A stretch of 6,438 nucleotides of DNA from Spirochaetales bacterium Spiro_01 (GCA_001604265.1 LVBC01000062.1:1-6438); one strand, 5' to 3'. Counted from the stretch's first letter, positions 1 through 6,267 are shown. Numbers and translations: made by a program. Notes: generated from the sequence alone by a model not told the origin.

Positions 1-68
1 TAATTGACGATCCCTGTCCAAAAACATCGAAATCGGATTACTTAGACATATCCAAGACAGAATTTTTC

Positions 69-77
69 TGTGATAAT
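69..77 (+). promoter_or_regulatory. Extended -10 promoter candidate for the glycerate kinase gene
   Basis: The bases TGT-GATAAT form an extended -10 element: TG one base before a hexamer that matches TATAAT at five of six positions. The predicted start of transcription is near position 84, giving a leader of about 25 nt that contains the Shine-Dalgarno site. No good -35 hexamer lies 16-18 nt upstream, as is usual for extended -10 promoters. A perfect 6-bp inverted repeat (ACAGAA/TTCTGT, 57-71, 3-nt loop) runs into the element and could be an operator. The call rests on pattern matching only. Confidence 0.4.
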
Positions 78-94
78 GGAATGCAGTAGAAAAT

Positions 95-100
95 AGGAGA
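95..100 (+). promoter_or_regulatory. Ribosome binding site of the glycerate kinase gene
   Basis: AGGAGA lies 8 nt before the ATG at 109. It is the clearest Shine-Dalgarno site in the window and fixes the start of the gene. The other genes here have weak or no such site. Confidence 0.75.
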
Positions 101-108
101 TAGAAAAA

Positions 109-1344
109 ATGGCTTCATTGCGCTCAGATGCGGATTATATCATCAAGAAGGCTATCGAGGCTGCTCTTCCAGATACAGCTGTGAAGAAGGCACTCAAGGA
201 GTTTCCAGAAGTAAAGGGCAAGGTAGTCCTTATTGCGACCGGCAAGGCAGCCTGGCAGATGGCAGCAGCCGGCTACGAGGTACTCGGATCGAGAGTATCC
301 GGCGGTGTAGTTGTTACCAAGTACGACCACAGCAAGGGACCTATCGGCAATCTGCAGATCTTCGAGGCTGGTCATCCAGTTCCAGATGTCAACTCCTACA
401 AGGGCACACAGGCAGCAATCGATGCAGTTACAGGCCTCTCTGCCGACGACTATGTAGTCTTCCTGATCTCCGGCGGTGGCTCTGCCCTCTTCGAGCAGCC
501 TCTCATTCCGGCAGCAGACATGAGCAAGCTCACAAGCGAGCTGCTTGCATCCGGTGCAGACATCACACAGATGAACACGATCAGAAAGAGAATGTCCGCA
601 GTCAAGGGTGGCAAGTTCGCAAAGCTCTGCCAGCCTGCAAAGGTCTTCTCCATCGTTCTTTCCGATATCCTCGGAGACCCGCTCGATATGATTGCATCAG
701 GTCCTGCATATCCGGACTCCTCCACCAATGAGGAGGCAAAGGCCATCTGCAGACAGTACAATATCACACTGACCGAGAAGATGAAGGAGCTGCTGGACAT
801 CGAGACTCCAAAGACACTCGACAATGTAACGACCTACATCACTGGTTCTGTAAAGCAGCTCTGCATCGCAGCTGAAAAGGCCGCAACCGAGCTTGGATAC
901 GAGCCGCTCACTCTCACATCCTACCTCTCATGTACTGCAAGGGATGCAGGTGTCTTCCTTGCCAACATTGCACAGCACTACGCCTCCTCGAAGAAGAGTC
1001 TTGCATTCATCTGTGGTGGTGAGACTGTAGTAAAGCTCGAAGGCAATGGACTTGGTGGCAGGAACCAGGAGCTTGCACTCGCAGCTGCTCCACTCCTTTC
1101 GACTGTAAAGGATGCAGCAATCTTCTCCGTCGGCTCCGATGGAACGGATGGCCCGACCGATGCTGCAGGTGGCTATGTCGATACCGATACTGTCAAAGTA
1201 CTTGCTGAAAAGGGTGTGGATATCCCTGCAATCCTCAAGAACAACGATGCATACCATGCACTTGAAAAGTGCGACGGCCTTGTAATGACAGGCCCGACCG
1301 GTACCAACGTCAACGATATCTCGGTACTCCTCATAAAGAGATGA
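109..1344 (+). CDS. Glycerate 2-kinase (GckA/TtuD type, DUF4147 + MOFRL domains)
   Basis: This is probably the cytoplasmic kinase that phosphorylates D-glycerate with ATP to 2-phosphoglycerate, feeding glycerate from serine, glyoxylate or sugar-acid breakdown into lower glycolysis. The 411 residues are close to the usual family length of about 420-450. The N-terminal domain shows GKAAWQMA (45-52) with the conserved lysine, the glycine loop SGGGSAL (121-127), an N-x2-RK-x2-S-x2-KGG stretch (156-168) and LSDILGDP (184-191). The C-terminal MOFRL part shows GGRNQELAL (316-324), SDGTDGPTDAAGG (343-355) and TGPTGTNVND (394-403). It stands alone, with its own leader and terminator, and no glycerate-producing enzyme is next to it. 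Lysine codons are mostly AAG and alanine codons mostly GCA, a more uniform codon choice than in its neighbours. This suggests higher expression. The family is clear; the exact substrate (glycerate or hydroxypyruvate-linked sugar acids) is inferred. Confidence 0.92.
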   Translation: MASLRSDADYIIKKAIEAALPDTAVKKALKEFPEVKGKVVLIATGKAAWQMAAAGYEVLGSRVSGGVVVTKYDHSKGPIGNLQIFEAGHPVPDVNSYKGTQAAIDAVTGLSADDYVVFLISGGGSALFEQPLIPAADMSKLTSELLASGADITQMNTIRKRMSAVKGGKFAKLCQPAKVFSIVLSDILGDPLDMIASGPAYPDSSTNEEAKAICRQYNITLTEKMKELLDIETPKTLDNVTTYITGSVKQLCIAAEKAATELGYEPLTLTSYLSCTARDAGVFLANIAQHYASSKKSLAFICGGETVVKLEGNGLGGRNQELALAAAPLLSTVKDAAIFSVGSDGTDGPTDAAGGYVDTDTVKVLAEKGVDIPAILKNNDAYHALEKCDGLVMTGPTGTNVNDISVLLIKR

Positions 1345-1363
1345 AGCCGAGATGAATAGCAGG

Positions 1364-1390
1364 CAGGGACCAGCACTGGTCCCTGTTTCT
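1364..1390 (+). terminator. Rho-independent terminator after the glycerate kinase gene
   Basis: CAGGGACCA pairs with TGGTCCCTG (1364-1372 with 1377-1385), giving 9 perfect base pairs around a GCAC loop, followed by TTTCT. It begins 20 bp after the glycerate kinase stop codon and ends 2 bp before the last codon of the converging hydrolase gene. The T-run is only on the plus-strand side, so it should serve mainly the glycerate kinase. In the other direction the stem has no T-run and would be a weak terminator at best. Confidence 0.8.
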
Positions 1391-1392
1391 GT

Positions 1393-2325
1393 CTATAAGC
1401 TGAAAAGTCTGTTCCAGCTCTCCTTGAGGCACCTCTCTGCACCCTCCTTGTCCACATCTATGGCAAAGCGTGTCGTACAGGGAATACCCTCTGAGTATGA
1501 GGCGTAGGTCCTTCCTCTCACATCACCCTCCAATGCGACCTTTATCGGGAATGGGTGCACTGTGAAGAGCTCCGGGTGGGAAAGATAGAGTGCTGCTGCC
1601 GGATCGTGCAGGAAGCACACATCATTGACATTGGGTTCGTTCATTGTATGGAAACCTATGTAGAACTCGGTCATCTTCCTGAAGCGCTCTCCACATTCGC
1701 TCCTCCACTCATCCATATCGGAGGAGGATAGGTGTATGCGCTCTGTGACATCGAGCCCGATAGAGACGATATCGAGCCCTAGGGAGAAGAGGAAGCCTGC
1801 AGCTTCCGGGTCGTGGATCGTATTCGCTTCTGCAGTAGGAGAGACATTGCCTTCGACAAATAGCGCTCCTCCCATGACCACGATGCTTCCACTTCGGTCT
1901 ACGAGGTCCGGCCTCTCTCTGTATACTCTTGCAAGGTTTGTAAGTGGTCCTGAAGCAAATAGCGTCAGGTCCTTTCCGTACTCTTCTATACTGGATGCGA
2001 TGAAGGCCCAGGCAGGGGTGCTCTCTACAGCTCTGTCGGAATCTGGAAAGTCGACATTGCCAAGCCCGTTCTCTCCGTGGACCCTTTGGGCCCTCGGAAC
2101 GTACGGCGCCCTTCCATCTGCACCTACTTCGCCAGGATAGACCGGAACATCCTCTCTCTTCAGCGCCTTGAGGACCTTGAGTGCATTCTTCTGGCTTGTC
2201 TTCTGGTCCACATTTCCGAAAGCGGCAGTCACACCTATGAGGTCGTACTCCTCAAGTGAGACTGCATAGGCAAGTGCGAGTGCATCATCAGTGCCGATAT
2301 CGATATCCATTATCAATTTCTTCAT
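1393..2325 (-). CDS. Inosine/uridine-preferring nucleoside hydrolase family protein
   Basis: The protein should hydrolyse the N-glycosidic bond of ribonucleosides to a free base and ribose, for nucleoside salvage. From the ATG at 2325 it has 310 residues, the usual length. The calcium-binding N-terminus DIDIGTDDA (7-15) carries the conserved aspartates. Further signatures are HGENGLG (83-89), TLFASGPLTNLA (121-132), VVMGGAL (149-155), the E-x-N-x4-DPEAA block (166-176) that binds the ribose, and HDPAAAL (240-246) with the His-Asp pair expected in the active site. There is no signal peptide, so it is cytoplasmic. An in-frame TTG at 2340 would add MYHAS and has a weak GGAA just upstream. ATG 2325 is preferred because family members start directly with the DxDxGxDD strand. 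The base specificity cannot be read from the sequence, and no nucleoside transporter is adjacent. Confidence 0.92.
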   Translation of the reverse strand: MKKLIMDIDIGTDDALALAYAVSLEEYDLIGVTAAFGNVDQKTSQKNALKVLKALKREDVPVYPGEVGADGRAPYVPRAQRVHGENGLGNVDFPDSDRAVESTPAWAFIASSIEEYGKDLTLFASGPLTNLARVYRERPDLVDRSGSIVVMGGALFVEGNVSPTAEANTIHDPEAAGFLFSLGLDIVSIGLDVTERIHLSSSDMDEWRSECGERFRKMTEFYIGFHTMNEPNVNDVCFLHDPAAALYLSHPELFTVHPFPIKVALEGDVRGRTYASYSEGIPCTTRFAIDVDKEGAERCLKESWNRLFSL

Positions 2326-2348
2326 GGATGCATGATACAATCATTTCC
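2326..2348. promoter_or_regulatory. Compact divergent intergenic region with opposed -10-like boxes
   Basis: Only 23 bp separate the start codons of the hydrolase (minus, 2325) and the exported protein (plus, 2349). In the middle lies a 5-bp inverted repeat, ATGAT-ACA-ATCAT (2332-2344). Each strand carries a -10-like hexamer matching TATAAT at five of six positions: TACAAT on plus (2336-2341) and TATCAT on minus (2337-2332). Each ends 6-7 nt before its start codon. Used as promoters, they would start transcription at or next to the ATG and give leaderless mRNAs, which agrees with the lack of a clear Shine-Dalgarno site on either side. No convincing -35 boxes are seen, so this stays a hypothesis. 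Confidence 0.3.
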
Positions 2349-2771
2349 ATGAAAAGATTAACTACCCTCCTCCTTATATCACTTCTCCTTGCATCCATGC
2401 TGCATGCAGGGGATTCTCTCTACGTAAGCGCCAATGGAAGCAGGATGAGAGCCGTGCTTGAGGACAACAGCTCGGCAAAAGCGCTTGCAGAGCTCATCAG
2501 AAAGAGGGGAGGAAGTATTTCAGTCGACATGGAGGACTACGCCTCCTTCGAGAAGGTCGGATCTCTTCCAGAGGCCCTGCCGAGAAATGATGAGAACATC
2601 ACGACAGCGCCTGGCGACATCATCCTGTATCTCGGAAGAAGAATCACGATCTACTACGATACTAACGAGTGGTCGCTCACGAGACTTGGAAGGATCGTCA
2701 GCGTGGATGAGAGGGAGCTGAGAAGGATTCTTGGCAAGGGAAATGTCACAGTGACGCTGTCACTTGAGTGA
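2349..2771 (+). CDS. Small exported protein with cyclophilin-like fold domain
   Basis: The protein has 140 residues. A signal peptide covers residues 1-20 (MKR, then a leucine-rich core, ending LHA before GDS). There is no lipobox cysteine, so a periplasmic or secreted soluble protein is expected. The mature part matches the bacterial cyclophilin-like domain family (Pfam Cyclophil_like, as I recall it) along its length: a first strand, LEDNSSAKAL (37-46), a loop with SLPEALPRND (72-81), PGDIILYLGRRITIYYD (88-104), SLTRLGRIVS (109-118) and the closing GNVTVTLSLE (131-140). Such proteins share the cyclophilin beta-barrel but have no established prolyl-isomerase activity, and their role is unknown. 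ATG 2349 is chosen because the signal peptide starts there. Upstream in-frame starts (2328, 2256) would put charged residues from the opposite-strand gene ahead of it. No Shine-Dalgarno site is seen. Confidence 0.75.
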   Translation: MKRLTTLLLISLLLASMLHAGDSLYVSANGSRMRAVLEDNSSAKALAELIRKRGGSISVDMEDYASFEKVGSLPEALPRNDENITTAPGDIILYLGRRITIYYDTNEWSLTRLGRIVSVDERELRRILGKGNVTVTLSLE

Positions 2772-3848
2772 TCACCAGGCCCTCTCGATGATGCCGCCGG
2801 CAATCACTCTGTCCATGCTATCGTAGACAACAGCGCTCTGACCTCTGGTCGCGGCCTTCACATCCTCAAGGAAATCTACTCTGAAGCCACTGTCTGTCCT
2901 GAGAACGTGCGCTCTTGTTCCCATATGTGCAGAGCGTATCTTGACGATGTACTCCTCTGCTGGATCGAAATCGGTCTCGCTTACATAGACAGCATCCGAG
3001 GTCTCGAGGCTTCTCTGATGCGTCTCCTCCTCGTAGCCTACTATGACTTCGTTCCTCTGGCTGTCCAGATCGACGACATACAGTGGTCTCGGGGCTGCAA
3101 CGCCAAGCCCCCTTCTCTGCCCTATGGTATAGTGCCAGAAGCCGTTGTGACTTCCTACTGTGACTCCATCGCTTGTGACGATCCTGCCTCTTCTCTCCTT
3201 TATGCCTATCAGGTCGGAGTAGTCTCCTGGATAGAAGTCCTGGCTTTCGACCATTCCAGGCTCATGAAAGCCCTGCTCCTCATCGATTTTTCTGACCTCG
3301 CTCTTCTCATATGAACCGAGCGGAAAGAGCGTCCTTGAAAGCTGCTCCTGAGAAAGGCGGTAGAGGAAGTACGACTGGTCCTTTTTCCTGTCCACAGCCT
3401 TCAGAAGCTCCCAGCGACCGCTTTTTTCATTGAATAGTATGCGTGCATAGTGGCCGGTTGCGAACTTGTCGAAGACGAGTCCACTTGAGCGGGCAGCATC
3501 TACCAGGGCACCGAACTTTATCTTCGCATTGCACCAGACGCAGGGATTCGGAGTCCTTGCAGAGAGATACTCGCTTCTGAAGTTCTCCAGTACGGTCCTC
3601 TCATAGAGTTCTGCACAGTCAAGTGTGTGGTACTCGATACCGAGCTTTCTGCAGAAGTCTGCAGTCTTCTTGATATCCTCCTTCTCGGAGGGCGAGTAGC
3701 AGCTGTTGGATGAGATGTGCGCAGGAACAGCACGCCCCTCTCCCCATATGAGCATGGTGGCACCCTCTACATGGTGTCCCTCTCTCTTGAGAAGATATGC
3801 TGTAACACAGGAGTCTATTCCTCCCGAAAGACCTACGAGAATATTCAT
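2772..3848 (-). CDS. mnmA: tRNA-specific 2-thiouridylase MnmA-like, lacking the second catalytic Cys
   Basis: MnmA activates C2 of the wobble uridine U34 in tRNA-Lys, -Glu and -Gln with ATP and inserts sulfur. The 358 residues are typical. The N-terminal PP-loop domain shows SGGIDS (8-13), NPCVWCN-x3-KFG (101-113), GHYAR (132-136) and KKDQSYFL (155-162). The middle domain has HYTIGQRRGLGV (239-250), and the C-terminal barrel ends with RGQSAVVYD-x6-AGGII (335-354). The oddity is at 201-210. Most MnmA proteins have a catalytic cysteine here in an SQ-x2-CF or similar motif, but this one reads ESQDFYPGDY. All six cysteines (14, 50, 66, 78, 103, 106) lie in the first 106 residues. It is the last gene of the minus-strand run, 18 bp after the radical SAM gene and without a clear Shine-Dalgarno site, so it is probably reached by read-through. 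The family is certain; classical U34 2-thiolation is likely but affected by the missing cysteine. Confidence 0.88.
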   Translation of the reverse strand: MNILVGLSGGIDSCVTAYLLKREGHHVEGATMLIWGEGRAVPAHISSNSCYSPSEKEDIKKTADFCRKLGIEYHTLDCAELYERTVLENFRSEYLSARTPNPCVWCNAKIKFGALVDAARSSGLVFDKFATGHYARILFNEKSGRWELLKAVDRKKDQSYFLYRLSQEQLSRTLFPLGSYEKSEVRKIDEEQGFHEPGMVESQDFYPGDYSDLIGIKERRGRIVTSDGVTVGSHNGFWHYTIGQRRGLGVAAPRPLYVVDLDSQRNEVIVGYEEETHQRSLETSDAVYVSETDFDPAEEYIVKIRSAHMGTRAHVLRTDSGFRVDFLEDVKAATRGQSAVVYDSMDRVIAGGIIERAW

Positions 3849-3866
3849 ACGGCTATGATAGGAAAA

Positions 3867-4973
3867 CTATCTCGTTCTTGCAATCACCTCGGCAAGCGAG
3901 GCCATGGCCCTGAAGCGATGAGAGAAGAAGTAGATGAAGCTTTCGCAGAAGCGGTAGAGGTTGTCACTGTCACGGTAGCGCGGACAGCCATTGCGGCAGA
4001 GCGCAACATACTGGCAGGCTCTGCACTTCTCTGGAAGCGGAAGGCCTCTCTCCTCGAACCTCAGCTCCTCTCTCCTTCTGTCGATATCCTCGATATCCAC
4101 TCTGTTTATGTTCCCGAGCTCGAACTCGTCCGTACAGCAGAAGTCGCAGGGATAGATGGTGCCATCGCTCTCGCTGACATACTGCACCGAGCAGATACCC
4201 CGCATGTCGCAGGCTTCAGGTGGAACGCCGAAGAGCTCGTTCATCCAGTTCTCGAAGAGTCTGATGGAGACCATCCTCCCGCTCCTGATCGCATAGTCGT
4301 ACTTGTCGAAGAGTGCAACAAGGAATCTTCCGTACTTTTCGGGAGAAAGGAATCGGTTCTCATCGCCATGGAGAGGATCCATGCATGCGATATACTGATG
4401 GTACACAAGGCCCCTGTCAAGGAAATAGTCCCAAAGAGCATCGAGGTTGTCGCAGACCTCGTTGGTCACGACAATCAGGATATTGAAGTCGACACCCTGG
4501 CGGACCATCGCCTGTATGCCCCTTTCCACATCACTACTGCTTCTTGCCCCCTCGTTGGTGCGTCTGAAGAGGTTGTGGAGGCGAGGAAAGCCATCTGCAG
4601 AGATGCCGACAAGCACTCTCTTCTTCCTGAAGAATTCGCCCCACTCGTCATCGAGCAGCGTTCCATTTGTCTGGAAGAACCAGCTTATGGGCACACGTCC
4701 TGTGTTGACCTCCTCGGCAAGTGCGAAAAAGCGTCTGAACCAGTCGAGGCCTACGAGGCTTGGCTCGCCGCCCTGGAAGCCGATATGGACTCCATCGGCC
4801 CCATCGAGGATCTTCACAAGCAGATTCCTCGCAGTATCCATTGTCATTGGTGGATGGCAGGCAACTACCCTGTTCGAGGCCTCATCGCGGTAGAAGCAGT
4901 AGGTGCAATTGAGGTTGCAGGCACTGCTTGCCGGCTTGATCATCAGTGAGCGGACTACCTTCCTTTCGCTCAT
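3867..4973 (-). CDS. Radical SAM/SPASM protein, anaerobic sulfatase-maturase (anSME) family
   Basis: anSMEs oxidise an active-site cysteine or serine of sulfatases to formylglycine without oxygen, using S-adenosylmethionine and three [4Fe-4S] clusters. The 368 residues match the family length. After KPASSACN the radical SAM motif C19-x3-C23-x2-C26 is seen, then GFQGGEPS (65-72). The C-terminal SPASM region supplies C255, C261, C276, C317, C320, C326, C330 and C343, enough for two auxiliary clusters. D277, directly after C276, sits where the catalytic base of the Clostridium perfringens enzyme lies, as I recall it. An extra pair, C279-C280, follows. The start codon overlaps the stop of the transporter gene upstream (ATGA), so the two are translationally coupled. 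No sulfatase gene or short precursor-peptide gene is visible in the window. The target could be a sulfatase elsewhere in the genome, or another protein, since related SPASM enzymes modify peptides. Confidence 0.85.
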   Translation of the reverse strand: MSERKVVRSLMIKPASSACNLNCTYCFYRDEASNRVVACHPPMTMDTARNLLVKILDGADGVHIGFQGGEPSLVGLDWFRRFFALAEEVNTGRVPISWFFQTNGTLLDDEWGEFFRKKRVLVGISADGFPRLHNLFRRTNEGARSSSDVERGIQAMVRQGVDFNILIVVTNEVCDNLDALWDYFLDRGLVYHQYIACMDPLHGDENRFLSPEKYGRFLVALFDKYDYAIRSGRMVSIRLFENWMNELFGVPPEACDMRGICSVQYVSESDGTIYPCDFCCTDEFELGNINRVDIEDIDRRREELRFEERGLPLPEKCRACQYVALCRNGCPRYRDSDNLYRFCESFIYFFSHRFRAMASLAEVIARTR

Positions 4974-5755
4974 AGGGCCATACCGAACCTTATGCAGTTG
5001 TAGATAGAAAGCAGGATGATGACGACCATCAGGGCCATGAAGAGCCTGTCAACAGCCCGGTTGTCCATCTTCTTCGAACAGCTTCTGCCGAAGGTGGCTC
5101 CGACGACAGCAAGCACCATCATGGTCACCATGAGCCTCCAGTCGATCGAAGGCACACGGCCTGTGAGCATCGTGGAGATGAGCGAGAGCACCTGTGAGAA
5201 GAAGATGCAGAAGAGCGAGTTGAAGGCAGCTGTCTTGGTATCCATGCTGAAGAAGTACGAGAGGATCATCAGGTTGATCGGTCCTCCTCCGATTCCCAGG
5301 AAGGAGGAGAAGATACCGAGCACGATGCCCATCGAAAGCGAGATTGCAGTACTTCTGAAATTCTTTGTACTTATGCTCTGCTTCTTGAGCGTATAGACGA
5401 ATACGAGGCCTGTCAGGATGACCATTAAGATATTCTGGCAGAGACCTACAGCTGCATCGTTGCCGGCTGCACTTTTCACCATATCGAAGAGCGCCTTGCC
5501 TGCAACACCACCTATAGCTGAGCCGATTGCAAGGAAAAAGCCCCTCCTGTCCAGCCTTATAGGACCACCGATGCTCCTTCCGAGGGAGACGATCGTCATT
5601 GTCAGGACAGTAAGGCCGGACATGAAGCTGATCTGGCTTGTACTCATATCGCAAAGCGCATCCATTATCGGCTTTATGAGTACTCCACCTCCGATTCCAC
5701 TGATGGAACCGACCGTAGTAGCTATGAGAACAGTAAACGCAACTATTATGAACAT
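4970..5755 (-). CDS. TauE/SafE (TSUP) family membrane transporter, putative sulfite/sulfonate exporter
   Basis: This is an inner-membrane protein of 261 residues with about eight hydrophobic segments (roughly 2-31, 42-60, 72-90, 104-122, 136-167, 175-197, 207-222, 235-254). The family's internal duplication is plain: SGIGGGVLIKP (19-29) in the first half and LGIGGGPINLM (153-163) in the second, each in a re-entrant-like glycine-rich stretch. Known family members export sulfite, sulfoacetate or related organosulfur anions, while many others are uncharacterised. Substrate assignment here is inference, helped a little by the coupled anSME-type gene, whose family activates sulfatases. The start at 5755 has a GGGAG site 10 nt upstream. 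The gene begins 44 bp after the DUF1810 stop and ends in a 4-bp overlap with the radical SAM gene. Confidence 0.87.
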   Translation of the reverse strand: MFIIVAFTVLIATTVGSISGIGGGVLIKPIMDALCDMSTSQISFMSGLTVLTMTIVSLGRSIGGPIRLDRRGFFLAIGSAIGGVAGKALFDMVKSAAGNDAAVGLCQNILMVILTGLVFVYTLKKQSISTKNFRSTAISLSMGIVLGIFSSFLGIGGGPINLMILSYFFSMDTKTAAFNSLFCIFFSQVLSLISTMLTGRVPSIDWRLMVTMMVLAVVGATFGRSCSKKMDNRAVDRLFMALMVVIILLSIYNCIRFGMAL

Positions 5756-5765
5756 AGAGTCAAGA

Positions 5766-5770
5766 CTCCC
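5766..5770 (-). promoter_or_regulatory. Shine-Dalgarno site of the transporter gene, inside a small inverted repeat
   Basis: On the minus strand GGGAG precedes the ATG at 5755 by 10 nt, slightly longer than ideal. Part of it lies in the inverted repeat GAGTC-TT-GACTC (5757-5768), so the site could be partly hidden in a short hairpin. A weak promoter-like pair (TTGCCT in the end of the DUF1810 gene, GATAAA in the gap) also exists here and might give the transporter its own transcription, but I do not trust it enough to list it separately. Confidence 0.4.
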
Positions 5771-5799
5771 ACTGGTATGTTTTATCCTCTACAGGTGCA

Positions 5800-6234
5800 T
5801 CAGGCAAGTCCGAGCTTCTCTTCCGAAAGCATCTGGAGTGTCCTGATATCGCGATCACCAGAAAAGAACTTGTCGATGACATGTGGGAAGACCTCGTCTG
5901 CGGTCACCTCATCAAAGAGCGTCATGCAGCTCTTGAGCTTTATTGCATCTGTGTATGAGCCCATGACAGCCTCAGGGTCGTTGCTGTCGAGAGTCAGGAG
6001 CACCTTGGATATTTCAACAAGCCGCTTTCCCAGAATGGGATGCCTGTAATAGGCCTTGGCCTCCTTGCTGCCGCTCAGTCCATAGAGCTTGGATTTCGAA
6101 CTGAGGCCCAGGCCCTTGAGCTGAGGGAAGATGAACCACATCCAGTGTCCATGCTTCTCACCATCCTCCATCTCATGGTATGCGACTGTATACCATCCCT
6201 TCTGGGCTTCAATGAATCTGTCGAGATCTTCCAT
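5800..6234 (-). CDS. DUF1810 family protein
   Basis: A small cytoplasmic protein of 144 residues, normal for the family, with no signal peptide or membrane segment. The DUF1810 signatures are easy to see: the start DLDRFIEAQ, then KHGHWMWFIFPQLKGLG (about residues 27-43), YRHPILGKRL (about 63-72), KLKSCMTLF (about 98-106) and FFSGDRDIRTLQML near the C-terminus. The biochemical role of the family is not established; the old database label calpastatin is not supported. ATG 6234 is chosen because the conserved region starts two codons later. A TTG at 6258 would add eight residues without family support. It is the first gene of the minus-strand run, 44 bp before the transporter gene. A functional link to the sulfur-related genes downstream is possible but not shown. 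No clear Shine-Dalgarno site precedes the start. Confidence 0.85.
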   Translation of the reverse strand: MEDLDRFIEAQKGWYTVAYHEMEDGEKHGHWMWFIFPQLKGLGLSSKSKLYGLSGSKEAKAYYRHPILGKRLVEISKVLLTLDSNDPEAVMGSYTDAIKLKSCMTLFDEVTADEVFPHVIDKFFSGDRDIRTLQMLSEEKLGLA

Positions 6235-6267
6235 GTTGCCATTGTGACATAAAACCAAAGACTTTGT

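Noticed and set aside
2256..2348. Longer upstream start for the exported cyclophilin-like protein
   Set aside because: The extra 31 residues are antisense to the conserved N-terminus of the nucleoside hydrolase and would bury the signal peptide.
2745..2763. GTCAC/GTGAC repeats at the end of the exported-protein gene as a terminator
   Set aside because: The stems are only 5 bp, overlap each other, lie inside the coding sequence and have no T-run.
3849..3866. Possible small peptide gene (radical SAM substrate) between the radical SAM gene and mnmA
   Set aside because: The gap is 18 bp, too small for any precursor peptide, and the other side of the radical SAM gene overlaps the transporter gene.
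3717..4949. 410-residue open frame on the plus strand, opposite the radical SAM and mnmA genes
   Set aside because: It lies antisense to two genes with full sets of family motifs, has no recognisable motif of its own, and its composition (many His, Glu, Val, Ala) is what the reverse complement of this codon usage gives.
5049..5654. 201-residue open frame on the minus strand inside the transporter gene
   Set aside because: It is a frame-shifted reading of the transporter, rich in His, Arg and Cys, with no hydrophobic or family pattern. The true frame shows clear membrane segments.
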